Source: Enterobacteriaceae bacterium LSJC7 | GTDB lineage: Bacteria > Pseudomonadota > Gammaproteobacteria > Enterobacterales > Enterobacteriaceae | Reading direction: 5' to 3' | Assembly: GCA_000302695.1 (NCBI GenBank) | Contig: AMFN01000003.1 | Span: 806,001-870,000 of the forward strand | DNA: 64,000 nt | In this document: positions 48,252-59,873 of the stretch, in pieces | Numbering within the stretch: the stretch's first letter is position 1 | How the letters are laid out: the number at the start of each line of letters is the position of its first letter | Translations under genes and position numbers: made by a program | The notes under the pieces: model-generated | What the model was told of the DNA's origin: nothing | The model's database searches: none | The model's input: the letters and a program-made list of their open reading frames with translations, nothing else

Positions 48252-49664
48252 TTACTGCTGCTCACGCTCAGCGATAAACGCCAGTGCCTGGTTAATACGC
48301 GCAATGCTGCGCGTTTTGCCAATGGCGTGCACGGTGACGTCAAGACCCGGCGACTGCCCTGCCCCGGTTACCGCAACGCGCAGCGGCATACCGACTTTCC
48401 CCATGCCCACTTCCAGCTCATCGGCCGTTGCCTGGATAGCATGATGGATGTTTTCCGCGCTCCAGTCGTCAATAGCAGACAACTTGTCACGCACCAGCTC
48501 AAGCGGCTGACGCGCCACCGGGCGCAGATGTTTTTTCGCCGCATCAGCATCAAACTCGCTGAAGTCTTCATAGAAGTAGCGGCAGCTTGCCGCCATCTCT
48601 TTGAGCGTTTTGCAGCGCTCACCCAGCAGTTTTACCAGTTCAGCCAGCTGTGGGCCGTTGCGGGTATCGATATTTTCCTGCTCGATGTGCCATTGCAGAT
48701 GTGTCGCCACATATTCCGGCGCCAGCGTGTTGATGTAGTGATGGTTAAGCCACTGTAGCTTCTCAGTGTTGAATGCGCTGGCGGATTTGCTGACAGCTCC
48801 GAGGCTAAACAGATTAATCATCTCTTCACGGCTGAAGATTTCCTGATCGCCATGCGACCAGCCCAGGCGTACCAGGTAGTTGAGCAGCGCTTCCGGCAGA
48901 TAGCCGTCGTCGCGATACTGCATCACACTCACGGCACCGTGACGCTTAGACAACTTTTTGCCGTCATCGCCGTTAATCATAGAAACGTGTGCGTACAGCG
49001 GAACCGGCGCGCCCAGCGCTTTGAGGATGTTAATCTGGCGTGGCGTGTTGTTGATGTGGTCTTCACCGCGAATAACGTGGGTGATTTCCATATCCCAGTC
49101 GTCAACAACCACACAGAAGTTGTAGGTCGGGGAACCGTCAGTGCGGCGGATGATAAGGTCATCCAGCTCCAGGTTACTAAACTCAATCGGGCCGCGAATC
49201 TGGTCGTCAAAAATCACTGAACCATCCTGCGGGTTGGCAAAACGCACTACGCACGGCTCGTCGGCAGCGTGTTCAGCGTGGCTGTGGCGGCAGTGACCGT
49301 CATAGCGCGGCTTTTCGCCTTTTGCCATCTGATCTTCGCGCAGCTTCTCCAGGCGCTCTTTGGAGCAGTAGCATTTGTAGGCCGTGCCCGCTTGCAGCAT
49401 GTCGTCAATCACGCCGTTATAGCGGTCAAAACGTTTGGTCTGATAGTACGGACCCTCGTCCCAGTTCAGGCTCAACCAGTTCATTCCATCCATAATGGCC
49501 TCGATAGCCGGCTGGGTGGAACGTTCCAGATCGGTATCTTCAATACGCAGCACGAACTCACCGCCGTGGTTGCGGGCAAAAAGCCAGGAATACAATGCAG
49601 TACGGGCACCACCAACGTGCAGATAGCCGGTCGGGCTGGGAGCGAAGCGGGTTTTGATTTTCAT
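48252..49664 (-). CDS. gltX: glutamyl-tRNA synthetase
   Basis: 470 residues, class I synthetase. The HIGH-type motif is in [31 protein letters not shown] is the KMSKS motif. The Cys/His zinc cluster CYCSKERLE...CRHSHAEH is characteristic of the enterobacterial enzyme. It charges tRNA-Glu in the cytoplasm; its product also feeds tetrapyrrole synthesis. It is divergent from the tRNA-Val cluster, as in E. coli. Confidence 0.97.
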   Translation of the reverse strand: MKIKTRFAPSPTGYLHVGGARTALYSWLFARNHGGEFVLRIEDTDLERSTQPAIEAIMDGMNWLSLNWDEGPYYQTKRFDRYNGVIDDMLQAGTAYKCYCSKERLEKLREDQMAKGEKPRYDGHCRHSHAEHAADEPCVVRFANPQDGSVIFDDQIRGPIEFSNLELDDLIIRRTDGSPTYNFCVVVDDWDMEITHVIRGEDHINNTPRQINILKALGAPVPLYAHVSMINGDDGKKLSKRHGAVSVMQYRDDGYLPEALLNYLVRLGWSHGDQEIFSREEMINLFSLGAVSKSASAFNTEKLQWLNHHYINTLAPEYVATHLQWHIEQENIDTRNGPQLAELVKLLGERCKTLKEMAASCRYFYEDFSEFDADAAKKHLRPVARQPLELVRDKLSAIDDWSAENIHHAIQATADELEVGMGKVGMPLRVAVTGAGQSPGLDVTVHAIGKTRSIARINQALAFIAEREQQ

Positions 49665-49929
49665 TAAACGGCCTTTATAACGTAAAAATGCCGGGAACCG
49701 GCAAGCCTGGAAAAGAGAATGGGCAACATTCTACCACCCTGCGCTGATTCCTCAACGTGGACCCGGTCATTTCTGCCAGGCGGCATTATCTGGCTGGTTT
49801 GCACCCCGCTTCTGAAGTGAAAAATTCCCCGCAGGCGACTCAATTTGTTGACAAATCATACACAGCCGATACAGCAGCCAGTCGGTTGACTAATTTTACA
49901 ACGAATAAACAAAAACTGAGGAAAATGCG

Positions 49930-49957
49930 TTGACTCATTTTCCGCTATCCCTATAAT
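49930..49957 (+). promoter_or_regulatory. promoter of the tRNA-Val/Lys operon
   Basis: -35 TTGACT (49930-49935), 16-nt spacer, -10 TATAAT (49952-49957), followed by a GC-rich discriminator (GCGACTCC), which is the mark of a stringently controlled stable-RNA promoter. Confidence 0.85.
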
Positions 49958-49974
49958 GCGACTCCACACAGCGG

Positions 49975-50050
49975 GGGTGATTAGCTCAGTTGGTAGAGCA
50001 TCTCCTTTACACGGAGGGGGTCGGCGGTTCGAGCCCGTCATCACCCACCA
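49975..50050 (+). tRNA. valU: tRNA-Val(UAC), copy 1
   Basis: 76 nt with encoded CCA. Acceptor GGGTGAT/ATCACCC, anticodon loop TTTACAC with UAC anticodon, T-arm GGTTCGAGCCC. First gene of a four-gene array in the position of E. coli valU-valX-valY-lysV. Confidence 0.96.
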
Positions 50051-50095
50051 TTCACCTGGTGCTCCGCGGTGTGAAAATAAGCAGTAACGAGAATT

Positions 50096-50171
50096 GGGTG
50101 ATTAGCTCAGTTGGTAGAGCATCTCCTTTACACGGAGGGGGTCGGCGGTTCGAGCCCGTCATCACCCACCA
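50096..50171 (+). tRNA. valX: tRNA-Val(UAC), copy 2
   Basis: 76 nt, identical to copy 1 across the whole gene, 45 bp downstream in the same transcript. Confidence 0.96.
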
Positions 50172-50327
50172 TATTCTCCACTCTCGCTTATGCATAAAGC
50201 AGTACCGAAATGGGTGATTAGCTCAGTTGGTAGAGCATCTCCTTTCCACGGAGGGGGTCGGCGGTTCGAGCCCGTCATCACCCACCATATTCTCCACTGT
50301 CGCTTATGCATAAAGCAGTACCGAAAT
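50172..50327 (+). repeat. tandemly duplicated spacer unit in the tRNA array
   Basis: The 40-bp spacers at 50172-50211 and 50288-50327 are identical except one base (CTCTCGC against CTGTCGC), and each is followed by GGGTGATTAGCTCAGTTGG. The period is 116 bp. This shows recent unequal crossover or gene conversion in the array. Confidence 0.85.
50212..50287 (+). tRNA. tRNA-Val body with UCC (glycine) anticodon
   Basis: 76 nt, identical to the two preceding tRNA-Val genes except for one base: the anticodon loop reads TTTCCAC instead of TTTACAC, changing position 35 from A to C and the anticodon from UAC (Val) to UCC (Gly). A35 is a major valyl-tRNA synthetase identity element, and C35/C36 are glycyl-tRNA synthetase elements, while the discriminator here is A, not the U preferred by GlyRS. 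The gene is therefore either a poorly charged tRNA, a missense suppressor, or a sequencing/assembly error. Position corresponds to E. coli valY. Confidence 0.85.
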
Positions 50328-50403
50328 GGGTGATTAGCTCAGTTGGTAGAGCAGTTGACTTTTAATCAATTGGTCGCAGGTTCGAATCCTGCACGACCCA
50401 CCA
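50328..50403 (+). tRNA. lysV: tRNA-Lys(UUU) with a tRNA-Val-like 5' acceptor strand
   Basis: 76 nt with encoded CCA. Anticodon loop CTTTTAA (UUU) and the whole 3' half are normal tRNA-Lys. The 5' strand is GGGTGAT, as in the neighbouring tRNA-Val genes, in place of the expected GGGTCGT. Against the 3' strand ACGACCC this leaves G5-G68 and A6-C67 mismatched in the acceptor stem. The flanking 40-bp spacer upstream is also a copy of the preceding Val spacer. The gene is a Val/Lys chimera produced by recombination, or an assembly artefact. Confidence 0.85.
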
Positions 50404-50613
50404 ATGTAAAAAGGCGCCCTAAAGGCGCCTTTTTGCTATGCGCGAAAGCCAAAGATTCGAACCTGCCGCAGATCGAGCCGAACGCCAGTGAGGCAACGGA
50501 GCCGCTTCGCGGCGACGCCCGAAGGGCGAGGCGAAGCCGCGTCATCCTGCACGACCCACCAATGTAAAAAGGCGCCTTTTTGCTATGCGCGAAAGCCAAA
50601 GATTCGAACCTGC
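50386..50613 (+). repeat. direct repeat of tRNA-Lys 3' tail plus terminator
   Basis: ATCCTGCACGACCCACCAAT followed by GTAAAAAGGCGCC occurs at 50386-50419 (within and after tRNA-Lys) and again at 50544-50576; the sequence after the terminator (TTTTTGCTATGCGCGAAAGC and onward to GATTCGAACCTGC) is also duplicated (ending near 50466 and 50613). The second terminator has lost its loop. Between copies lies a GC-rich inverted-repeat segment (GCCGCTTCGCGGC, CGCCCGAAGGGCG). This resembles a tRNA 3'-end duplication left by an integration or slippage event. Confidence 0.75.
50408..50434 (+). terminator. terminator of the tRNA operon
   Basis: AAAAA-GGCGCC-CTAAA-GGCGCC-TTTTT, starting 5 bp after the tRNA-Lys CCA. 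Confidence 0.9.
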
Positions 50614-50701
50614 TGCAGGTTCGAACCGAACGCCAGTTTCCCCCCACTGTATGCCCGTGCGTTTCACCAGCAATGTTGTCGCGATGAGCGTCATAACAGA
50701 T
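50435..50701. other. non-coding stretch between tRNA array and ypeB
   Basis: Apart from the duplicated tRNA tail and short palindromes described separately, I see no gene. Open frames through it are the reflections of repeated tRNA fragments. Confidence 0.5.
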
Positions 50702-50736
50702 AAAAAATGCCGGTCAGTGGTTAACCGACCGGCATG
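50702..50736 (-). terminator. Rho-independent terminator of ypeB
   Basis: On the minus strand ATGCCGGTC and GACCGGCAT arms are followed by TTTTT. It lies 30 bp after the ypeB stop. Confidence 0.88.
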
Positions 50737-50766
50737 CATTCTTATGGCACTGGGTATGGAAGCGGA

Positions 50767-50982
50767 CTACGAGCGCTTAAGCGGCTGGACCAGTTTCTCC
50801 AGACCTTCTGTTTTAATCAGCAGCGTCAACGCCATCAGTTCACCGAGATTGCCCTTCGGAAATTCACCTTTGCGGGCAAACCACAGCAAGTACTCCTCTG
50901 GCAGGTCGATAAGCACCCTGCCCTGATATTTGCCAAACGGCATGATTGTGTTGGCAATTTCGATCAGCTGCTCTTTTTCCAT
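50767..50982 (-). CDS. ypeB: YpeB, DUF3820 protein
   Basis: 71 residues, nearly the same as E. coli YpeB (72): MEKEQLIEIANTIMPFGKYQ, LIDLPEEYLLWFARKGEFP and ALTLLIKTEGLEKLVQPLKR. DUF3820 proteins are small predicted nucleic-acid-related proteins, function unproved. Its ATG at 50982 lies 1 bp after the ligA stop, and GGAGAGT precedes it within ligA. It is the distal gene of the ligA transcript. Confidence 0.92.
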   Translation of the reverse strand: MEKEQLIEIANTIMPFGKYQGRVLIDLPEEYLLWFARKGEFPKGNLGELMALTLLIKTEGLEKLVQPLKRS

Positions 50983-50983
50983 G

Positions 50984-53011
<2,028 letters not shown>

Positions 53012-53018
53012 TCAACAT

Positions 53019-53043
53019 AAAAAACCCCCGACAAGCGGGGGTT
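53019..53043 (-). terminator. terminator downstream of zipA
   Basis: AACCCCCG-ACAA-GCGGGGGTT stem; on the minus strand the second arm is followed by TTTTTT. Lies between zipA and ligA, so part of the zipA transcript may read through into ligA. Confidence 0.85.
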
Positions 53044-53070
53044 CAGATAAAAAGCGTTGTCTGTCAGGCC

Positions 53071-54060
53071 TTAGTGATGCGCCACGCCAATAACCTCGCG
53101 AATCGTATCCTGGTACTCACGCAGTTTTTGCGGCGTCATCATCCGGCGCTGGTCATCAAGCACCACGCCACCTACTTCATCAGCAATGTGCTGCGCCGAC
53201 TGGAGCATCAGCTTAAAGTTCTGTAGCGCATCACCAAACGACGGCACCTGCATAAAGATGGTGATGCCTGGCGTCATGAAGTCGCGCATGGTTTCCGGGT
53301 CAAACGACCCCGGTTTGACCATGTTCGCCAGACTAAACAGAACCGGGCCACTGCCGTCCGGGCTGAGATGACGGTGGAAAATATTCATCTCGCCAAACTG
53401 GAAGCCTGACTGCTGAATACTGTTAAGCAGCGCATCGCCGTTAAGCTGGCTTCCGGCATGGGCGGCCACATTCATCACAATAACCGCTTCTTTACGACGC
53501 GTGGCTTGCTCAGGCTCGGCAGCTTTGGTTTCTGCCTCAATTTCAGCAACCAGTTTTGCTTCCTGCTCGGGCGACAGCGTTTTAATCTGCGGCTCTGGCA
53601 GCTTCACCTGCGGCTCAACCATCGGTGGTGTCACCGGCTCAACCGGGCGTTGCAACGCATCCTGCGTTACCTGTGCTTCGCTCGCTTCATCAACCTGCGG
53701 CTGTGGTGCATCAGGCTTGCGAATCACCGGCTCGTCATGCACAACGGGAGCCTGTACCGGCTGCTGTGCACGCGGCTGGGCAGACGCATAAGGCGGCTGA
53801 TAATTGTGTGAAGTGCCTGACGACGGTTCAGGTTCATGGCGCTCCGGCGTTTGTTCAACGCGGCGTACGCGCACTTCACCTACGCCTTCTTCGGCGTCGT
53901 CGTCCAGCTCATAGTCGTCACGCTGCGATTTCATACGCCTTTGCGGGCGCTCGCGGAAAATCGACGAACGCTCTTTACGGCTGGTCCACAGTCCGTGTAC
54001 CAGAAGGGCGATGATGGCTATCGCGCCAACAATAATTAATATCAGACGCAAGTCCTGCAT
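53071..54060 (-). CDS. zipA: cell division protein ZipA
   Basis: 329 residues (E. coli 328). The N-terminal helix [20 protein letters not shown] sets an N-out topology. Then come a basic RKERSS stretch and a long Pro/Gln/Glu-rich linker (about residues 45-185) that differs from E. coli, as expected. The C-terminal FtsZ-binding domain is well conserved ([60 protein letters not shown]). It tethers FtsZ to the membrane. The ATG at 54060 gives [12 protein letters not shown] as in E. coli. Divergent to cysZ. Confidence 0.95.
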   Translation of the reverse strand: MQDLRLILIIVGAIAIIALLVHGLWTSRKERSSIFRERPQRRMKSQRDDYELDDDAEEGVGEVRVRRVEQTPERHEPEPSSGTSHNYQPPYASAQPRAQQPVQAPVVHDEPVIRKPDAPQPQVDEASEAQVTQDALQRPVEPVTPPMVEPQVKLPEPQIKTLSPEQEAKLVAEIEAETKAAEPEQATRRKEAVIVMNVAAHAGSQLNGDALLNSIQQSGFQFGEMNIFHRHLSPDGSGPVLFSLANMVKPGSFDPETMRDFMTPGITIFMQVPSFGDALQNFKLMLQSAQHIADEVGGVVLDDQRRMMTPQKLREYQDTIREVIGVAHH

Positions 54061-54303
54061 CGTTATATTCTCTGTTGTTCTAACACCTTGCCAATACGGC
54101 AAACATCTTACTTACTAAGAGTATTTGTCCAGGTGATGAAGTGCAAGTGCACCCGGTTGGTTCTCAGCATAAAGATAGGCTCAAAACAGCTTTTTGCTGT
54201 TTTTTCGACCATTTCTTAGAGAGTTATCCCATCTTAACCAACATATGTATGATAGTGCGCGACCGAACCGGTTGCCCAATTTTTAAAGGAGTAGAGCCAG
54301 ATT

Positions 54304-55065
54304 ATGGTTGCTAACACGGGTCTTGCCCCTCGCAGCGGGCTTTTCTATTTTTCACAGGGATGGAAGTTGATTAAAGAGCCAGGCATTCGCCGCTTTGTGG
54401 TGCTGCCGCTGCTCGTTAATGTACTGCTGATGGGGGGTGCATTCTGGTGGCTTTTTACCCGGCTGGAAGGCTGGATAGCCACGCTCATGGCGATGGTGCC
54501 CAACTGGCTACAGTGGCTGAGCTACCTTATCTGGCCGCTCGCCGTTATCTCGGTACTGCTGGTCTTTGGCTATTTCTTTTCAACCCTGGCTAACTGGATA
54601 GCCGCGCCCTTTAACGGCCTGCTGGCAGAACAGCTTGAGGCACGCCTGACGGGTGCAACACCGCCGGACACCGGCGTTGTGGATATCATGAAAGACCTGC
54701 CGCGCATTATGAAACGTGAATGGCAAAAGTTTGCCTGGTACCTGCCGCGCGCGCTGGTGTTGCTGGTGCTGTTTTTTATCCCTGGCATTGGGCAAACCCT
54801 CGCCCCGGTGCTGTGGTTTTTATTCAGTGCCTGGATGTTAGCCATTCAGTACTGCGATTATCCGTTTGATAACCACAAAGTGCCTTTTGCCCAAATGCGC
54901 GTTGCCCTGCGCGAGCGCAAATTTATCAATATGCAGTTTGGCGCACTGACCAGTCTGTTCACCATGATTCCAGTGCTCAATCTGGTCATCATGCCGGTTG
55001 CGGTATGTGGCGCAACTGCGATGTGGGTGGACTGTTATCGTAATCAGCACGCCAGCTGGCGCTAA
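54304..55065 (+). CDS. cysZ: sulfate transporter CysZ
   Basis: 253 residues, same length as E. coli CysZ. Four hydrophobic segments with conserved [40 protein letters not shown] and [13 protein letters not shown]. It imports sulfate for cysteine synthesis. Divergent from zipA, followed by cysK, forming a sulfur-assimilation pair. Confidence 0.95.
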   Translation: MVANTGLAPRSGLFYFSQGWKLIKEPGIRRFVVLPLLVNVLLMGGAFWWLFTRLEGWIATLMAMVPNWLQWLSYLIWPLAVISVLLVFGYFFSTLANWIAAPFNGLLAEQLEARLTGATPPDTGVVDIMKDLPRIMKREWQKFAWYLPRALVLLVLFFIPGIGQTLAPVLWFLFSAWMLAIQYCDYPFDNHKVPFAQMRVALRERKFINMQFGALTSLFTMIPVLNLVIMPVAVCGATAMWVDCYRNQHASWR

Positions 55066-55219
55066 CAGCTGTGAGGCGGGTGCGTAATGCCCCGCCTTAT
55101 TCCATACTGAGAGGCATTATTTCACTCCAGCATAACGATATGCTAATTACTTACTTCCGCATAAATCCTGAGCGGGTATGCTGGATAGGTGCAAAATTTC
55201 AAACAGTTAAGGAAAGGCC

Positions 55220-56191
55220 ATGAGCAAGATTTATGAAGACAATTCTCTGACTATCGGCCACACGCCGCTGGTCCGGCTCAACCGCATTGGTAACGGCCGA
55301 ATTCTGGCGAAAATTGAATCCCGTAACCCAAGCTTCAGCGTTAAGTGCCGCATCGGCGCCAATATGATTTGGGATGCAGAAAAGCGTGGCGTACTGAAAC
55401 CTGGCGTTGAACTGGTTGAACCAACCAGCGGCAACACCGGGATTGCGCTGGCATACGTTGCCGCTGCCCGCGGTTACAAACTGACGCTGACCATGCCTGA
55501 AACCATGAGCATTGAGCGCCGTAAGCTGCTCAAAGCGCTGGGTGCTAATCTGGTACTGACAGAAGGCGCTAAGGGCATGAAGGGCGCTATTCAGAAAGCA
55601 GAAGAGATTGTTGCCACCGATCCGCAAAAATATATCCTGTTGCAGCAGTTCAGCAATCCGGCAAACCCGGAGATTCATGAAAAGACCACCGGCCCAGAAA
55701 TCTGGGAAGACACCGACGGTCAGGTTGATGTCTTTATCTCTGGCGTAGGCACTGGCGGTACGCTGACAGGCGTAAGCCGCTATCTGAAAAACACCAAAGG
55801 CAAAAAAGACCTCATCACCGTTGCCGTTGAGCCGACCGACTCACCGGTTATTGCTCAGGCGCTGGCAGGCGAAGAAATCAAACCTGGCCCGCACAAAATC
55901 CAGGGGATTGGCGCAGGCTTCATTCCGGGCAACCTCGACCTGAAGCTGGTCGATAAAGTCGTTGCTATCACGAACGAAGAAGCTATCTCCACCGCCCGCC
56001 GTCTGATGGACGAAGAAGGCATTCTCGCCGGTATCTCTTCCGGTGCAGCCGTTGCAGCCGCGTTGAAACTTCAGGAAGATGAAGCCTTTACCAATAAGAC
56101 AATTGTCGTTATTCTTCCGTCTTCCGGTGAGCGCTATCTGAGCACTGCACTGTTTGCCGATCTTTTCACTGAGAAAGAATTGCAACAGTGA
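55220..56191 (+). CDS. cysK: cysteine synthase A
   Basis: 323 residues. PLP lysine in [16 protein letters not shown] (Lys at about 42), phosphate-binding [13 protein letters not shown], asparagine loop [12 protein letters not shown] and C-terminal [12 protein letters not shown]. It makes cysteine from O-acetylserine and sulfide and, with CysE, forms the cysteine synthase complex. AAGGAA lies before the ATG. CysB control is expected from E. coli. Confidence 0.97.
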   Translation: MSKIYEDNSLTIGHTPLVRLNRIGNGRILAKIESRNPSFSVKCRIGANMIWDAEKRGVLKPGVELVEPTSGNTGIALAYVAAARGYKLTLTMPETMSIERRKLLKALGANLVLTEGAKGMKGAIQKAEEIVATDPQKYILLQQFSNPANPEIHEKTTGPEIWEDTDGQVDVFISGVGTGGTLTGVSRYLKNTKGKKDLITVAVEPTDSPVIAQALAGEEIKPGPHKIQGIGAGFIPGNLDLKLVDKVVAITNEEAISTARRLMDEEGILAGISSGAAVAAALKLQEDEAFTNKTIVVILPSSGERYLSTALFADLFTEKELQQ

Positions 56192-56213
56192 TGCCAGTTC
56201 TGCAAAAACGCAT

Positions 56214-56241
56214 AAAAAAGCACCTGTAAGGGTGCTTTTTT
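56214..56241 (+). terminator. terminator of cysK
   Basis: AAAAAAGCACC-TGTAA-GGTGCTTTTTT, 22 bp after the stop. Confidence 0.92.
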
Positions 56242-56579
56242 GTGGTGCAAGTCAAAATTTTACCTACCTCAGCATTGCTTACCCCTGGTCCCTCTGGTAT
56301 TTAACCTGCTAATTATTTTGATGCGCGAAATTAATCGCCGTTTTTTGTCTCTTTGGGCTGAATCGATTTACTGATTTGGTGCCAGCGTGAATTACGCGGC
56401 ATAATGATAACCGACGAACGAAGCGTTAACTGCATCAACTTTCGCGCCATAATGGCGAGGTAAGTGACTGCATAACACCGCGCTTTGTCGGCACCAGAGC
56501 GAACTATTACAGGCTAAAGTGTAGCCTCCAGGCTAGACTTTAGTTCCACAACACTAAACCTATAAGTTGGGGAAATATA
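56242..56579 (+). promoter_or_regulatory. pts operon control region (P0 and P1)
   Basis: 338 bp with two stretches very like the E. coli ptsH promoters. GCGGCATAATG (CATAAT, 56400-56405) corresponds to P0, the CRP/FruR/Mlc-controlled promoter. CAGGCTAGACTTTAG (TAGACT, 56534-56539) corresponds to P1. TAAGTTGGGGAAATA precedes the ptsH ATG with its GGGGA ribosome-binding site. Assignment is by resemblance, not alignment. Confidence 0.6.
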
Positions 56580-56837
56580 ATGTTTCAGCAAGAAGTAACC
56601 ATTACCGCTCCGAACGGTCTGCACACTCGCCCTGCCGCTCAGTTTGTTAAAGAAGCTAAAGGCTTCACTTCTGATATTACCGTGACGTCTAACGGCAAAA
56701 GCGCCAGCGCTAAGAGCCTGTTCAAACTGCAGACGCTGGGTCTGACTCAGGGTACCGTTGTCACCATCTCTGCTGAAGGCGAAGATGAGCAGAACGCTGT
56801 TGAGCATCTGGTAAAACTGATGGCAGAGCTCGAGTAA
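56580..56837 (+). CDS. ptsH: phosphocarrier protein HPr
   Basis: 85 residues. His15 in [12 protein letters not shown] is the phosphorylation site; Ser46 in [11 protein letters not shown] is the regulatory-site equivalent. It passes phosphate from enzyme I to sugar-specific enzyme IIA proteins. Confidence 0.98.
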   Translation: MFQQEVTITAPNGLHTRPAAQFVKEAKGFTSDITVTSNGKSASAKSLFKLQTLGLTQGTVVTISAEGEDEQNAVEHLVKLMAELE

Positions 56838-56888
56838 GTCTTTTTTACCGGGTTCGGAACTAATATCAGTCACAAGTAAGGTAGGGTT

Positions 56889-58616
56889 ATGATTTCAGGC
56901 ATTTTAGCATCCCCGGGTATCGCTTTCGGCAAAGCGCTTTTGCTGAAGGAAGATGAAGTAGTCATCGACCGGAAAAAAATTTCTGCTGACCAGGTTGAAA
57001 AGGAAATCCAGCGTTTCCTGGACGGTCGCGCAAAGGCCGCCACCCAGCTCGAAGCCATTAAGGTAAAAGCCGGGGAAACCTTTGGTGAAGAAAAAGAAGC
57101 TATCTTCGAAGGCCACATTATGTTGCTGGAAGATGAGGAGCTTGAGCAAGAAATCATAGCCCTGATTAAAGATAAAAACGTCACTGCCGACGCGGCAGCG
57201 TACGAAGTTATCGAAGGTCAGGCCACCGCCCTTGAAGAACTCGACGACGAGTACCTCAAAGAGCGCGCCGCTGACGTGCGTGATATCGGCAAACGTCTGC
57301 TGCGCAACATCCTCGGCCTGGCGATTATCGATCTTAGCTCCATCCAGGACGAAGTTATCCTGGTTGCCGCTGACCTGACCCCATCTGAAACAGCACAGCT
57401 TAACCTGAACAAGGTTCTGGGTTTTATTACCGACCTTGGCGGGCGCACCTCCCACACCTCAATTATGGCGCGTTCCCTGGAACTGCCTGCCATCGTGGGC
57501 ACCGGCAGCATTACAAGCCAGGTGAAAAACGACGACTATCTCATTCTCGATGCGGTTAACAACAAAGTTTACGTTAACCCGACCAACGACGAGATTGAGG
57601 CGCTGCGCAAGATTCAGACTCAGGAAGCTGAAGAAAAAGCCGAACTGGCTAAGCTTAAAGACCTGCCGGCTATCACCCTTGACGGCCATCAGGTAGAAGT
57701 CTGCGCTAACATCGGCACCGTACGTGACGTGGCCGGCGCAGAGCGCAACGGCGCAGAAGGCGTGGGCCTGTACCGCACCGAATTTCTGTTTATGGACCGC
57801 GACTCACTGCCGACAGAAAACGAGCAGTTTGAAGCTTACAAAGCCGTGGCAGAAGCCTGCGGTTCACAGGCTGTTATCGTGCGTACCATGGACATTGGCG
57901 GCGACAAAGAGCTGCCGTACATGAATTTCCCGAAAGAAGAGAACCCTTTCCTGGGCTGGCGCGCTGTGCGTATCGCGATGGATCGTAAAGAGATCCTACG
58001 CGATCAGGTACGCGCCATCCTGCGTGCCTCGGCTTTCGGTAAACTGCGCATCATGTTCCCGATGATCATCTCCGTTGAAGAAGTCCGTACCCTGAAGCAG
58101 GCAATTGAAGGCTACAAAGCCGAGCTGCGCGCAGAAGGTAAGGCGTTCGACGAAAGCATTGAAATCGGCGTGATGGTAGAAACCCCGGCGGCGGCCACTA
58201 TCGCCCGCCACCTGGCTAAAGAAGTGGACTTCTTTAGCATCGGAACCAACGATTTAACGCAGTATACGCTGGCAGTTGACCGTGGTAATGATATGATTTC
58301 GCATCTCTACCAGCCGATGTCACCGTCGGTCCTGACCCTCATTAAGCAAGTTATCGACGCATCTCATGCTGAAGGTAAGTGGACCGGTATGTGCGGTGAG
58401 CTTGCTGGAGATGAACGTGCTACACTTCTGTTGCTGGGGATGGGTCTGGATGAATTCAGTATGAGTGCCATTTCTATCCCGCGCATCAAGAAAATTATTC
58501 GTAACACGAACTTCGAAGATGCGAAGGTGTTAGCAGAGCAGGCTCTTGCTCAACCGACAACGGACGAGTTAATGACGCTGGTTAACAAGTTCATTGAAGA
58601 AAAAACAATCTGCTAA
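56889..58616 (+). CDS. ptsI: PTS enzyme I
   Basis: 575 residues, same length as E. coli. Active-site His189 lies in [18 protein letters not shown]. The PEP-binding barrel shows [37 protein letters not shown] and the C-terminal cysteine motif [11 protein letters not shown]. It takes phosphate from PEP to HPr. The first gene of the phosphorelay downstream of ptsH, 51 bp on. Confidence 0.98.
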   Translation: MISGILASPGIAFGKALLLKEDEVVIDRKKISADQVEKEIQRFLDGRAKAATQLEAIKVKAGETFGEEKEAIFEGHIMLLEDEELEQEIIALIKDKNVTADAAAYEVIEGQATALEELDDEYLKERAADVRDIGKRLLRNILGLAIIDLSSIQDEVILVAADLTPSETAQLNLNKVLGFITDLGGRTSHTSIMARSLELPAIVGTGSITSQVKNDDYLILDAVNNKVYVNPTNDEIEALRKIQTQEAEEKAELAKLKDLPAITLDGHQVEVCANIGTVRDVAGAERNGAEGVGLYRTEFLFMDRDSLPTENEQFEAYKAVAEACGSQAVIVRTMDIGGDKELPYMNFPKEENPFLGWRAVRIAMDRKEILRDQVRAILRASAFGKLRIMFPMIISVEEVRTLKQAIEGYKAELRAEGKAFDESIEIGVMVETPAAATIARHLAKEVDFFSIGTNDLTQYTLAVDRGNDMISHLYQPMSPSVLTLIKQVIDASHAEGKWTGMCGELAGDERATLLLLGMGLDEFSMSAISIPRIKKIIRNTNFEDAKVLAEQALAQPTTDELMTLVNKFIEEKTIC

Positions 58617-58659
58617 TCCACGAGATGCGGCCCAAATTACTGCTTAGGAGAGAAGGTTA

Positions 58660-59163
58660 ATGGGGTTATTTAGTAAGCTGTTCGGTGATAAAGGCAACAG
58701 CGACAGTGGCACGATTGAAATCGTTGCTCCGCTGTCAGGTGAAATCGTGAATATCGAAGATGTGCCGGATGTAGTCTTCGCTGAAAAAATCGTTGGTGAT
58801 GGTATCGCGATTAAACCGACTGGCGACAAAATGGTTGCTCCGGTTGATGGTACCATCGGCAAAATTTTTGAAACCAACCATGCGTTTTCTATCGAATCCG
58901 ATAGCGGCATTGAGCTGTTTGTTCACTTCGGTATTGATACCGTTGAACTCAAAGGCGAAGGCTTTAAGCGTATCGCAGAAGAAGGCCAGCGCGTGAAGAA
59001 AGGCGACGTGGTCATTGAGTTCGACCTGCCGCTGCTGGAAGAAAAAGCCAAATCCACGCTGACGCCGGTGGTTATCTCCAATATGGACGAAATCAAAGAG
59101 CTGACCAAGCTCACCGGTAGCGTTACCGTTGGTGAAACGCCGGTTATCCGCATTAAAAAATAA
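58660..59163 (+). CDS. crr: PTS glucose-specific EIIA component
   Basis: 167 residues (E. coli 169). His75 in ETNHAFSI and the phosphorylated His90 in [15 protein letters not shown] are both present, with the [20 protein letters not shown] core. The short amphipathic N-terminal tail ([10 protein letters not shown]) differs from E. coli and is two residues shorter. It carries phosphate to PtsG and controls adenylate cyclase and permeases by inducer exclusion. Third gene of the pts operon. Confidence 0.98.
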   Translation: MGLFSKLFGDKGNSDSGTIEIVAPLSGEIVNIEDVPDVVFAEKIVGDGIAIKPTGDKMVAPVDGTIGKIFETNHAFSIESDSGIELFVHFGIDTVELKGEGFKRIAEEGQRVKKGDVVIEFDLPLLEEKAKSTLTPVVISNMDEIKELTKLTGSVTVGETPVIRIKK

Positions 59164-59184
59164 TGCGAACCTGAGTTTATAAAG

Positions 59185-59207
59185 CGGCGCCTGAGGGCGC
59201 CGTTTTT
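59185..59207 (+). terminator. terminator of the pts operon
   Basis: CGGCGCC-TGAG-GGCGCCG followed by TTTTT, 20 bp after crr. Confidence 0.92.
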
Positions 59208-59248
59208 ATATCTGCGTTTATGTACCAGATGGTCAAAAGGAATTCACC

Positions 59249-59800
59249 ATGACACTCTCCACCAGACTTTATCGCACCCTGTCTGCGCTGCTTTTCGCTC
59301 TGTTCTCCCCTCTTACCCTGGCTGGCTCTCCAGGCCCTTTTTCGCTGGTCTTTATGGATATTTCCCCTGCCCCCTTGCGGGACGGGTACAGGCTTGCGCT
59401 TGAGCTGCGTAATCTGGACTCGCTGCCCGCACCGCGCTCAAGCGACTGTTTTTTCTGTGCCAGCAATAATGACGGCATCAACAGCGTTGGGATGTTGTAT
59501 ATCTATACCGTTCCTGCCGGGCTATCGCCCGAAGTGCTGCGTCGCGCGGTTGAGGGCGATAAAGCGGCAATACGCGACACGCAAGCCGTGTTGAACAATT
59601 TTGAGTATCGCGACGGTAGCGGCGTGGATGGGCTGGTGATTTACGACCACCAGCCGGGCAAAGTGACTCTTTACACCATGGGTAAATCGTCTGGCGAAAC
59701 GCTGGAGTCCGTCAGTAAGCCGGTGAAAAACCGCCTTGCGTTGAGCAGCCTCGACGTACTGCTTGAAAAAGCAGCAAACAAGCTTGAGCGGGGGATTTAG
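59249..59800 (+). CDS. hypothetical exported protein
   Basis: 183 residues. The signal peptide (RTLSALLFALFSPLTLA, cleavage likely after Ala25) is followed by a soluble domain with SSDCFFCASNNDGI (a C-x2-C pair), beta-strand-like LVIYDHQPGKVTLYTMG and a C-terminal helical end. I do not recognise the family. It replaces pdxK, which follows crr in E. coli, and lies on the same strand as yfeK with a 73-bp gap, so the two may share a promoter. AAAGGAAT gives a good ribosome-binding site. Confidence 0.78.
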   Translation: MTLSTRLYRTLSALLFALFSPLTLAGSPGPFSLVFMDISPAPLRDGYRLALELRNLDSLPAPRSSDCFFCASNNDGINSVGMLYIYTVPAGLSPEVLRRAVEGDKAAIRDTQAVLNNFEYRDGSGVDGLVIYDHQPGKVTLYTMGKSSGETLESVSKPVKNRLALSSLDVLLEKAANKLERGI

Positions 59801-59873
59801 CACCGCTGCGCCTTGCAACTCCGAGCGACGGGTGTTGTCTGACGAAAAACACCATGGGATATAAGGAAATAAC

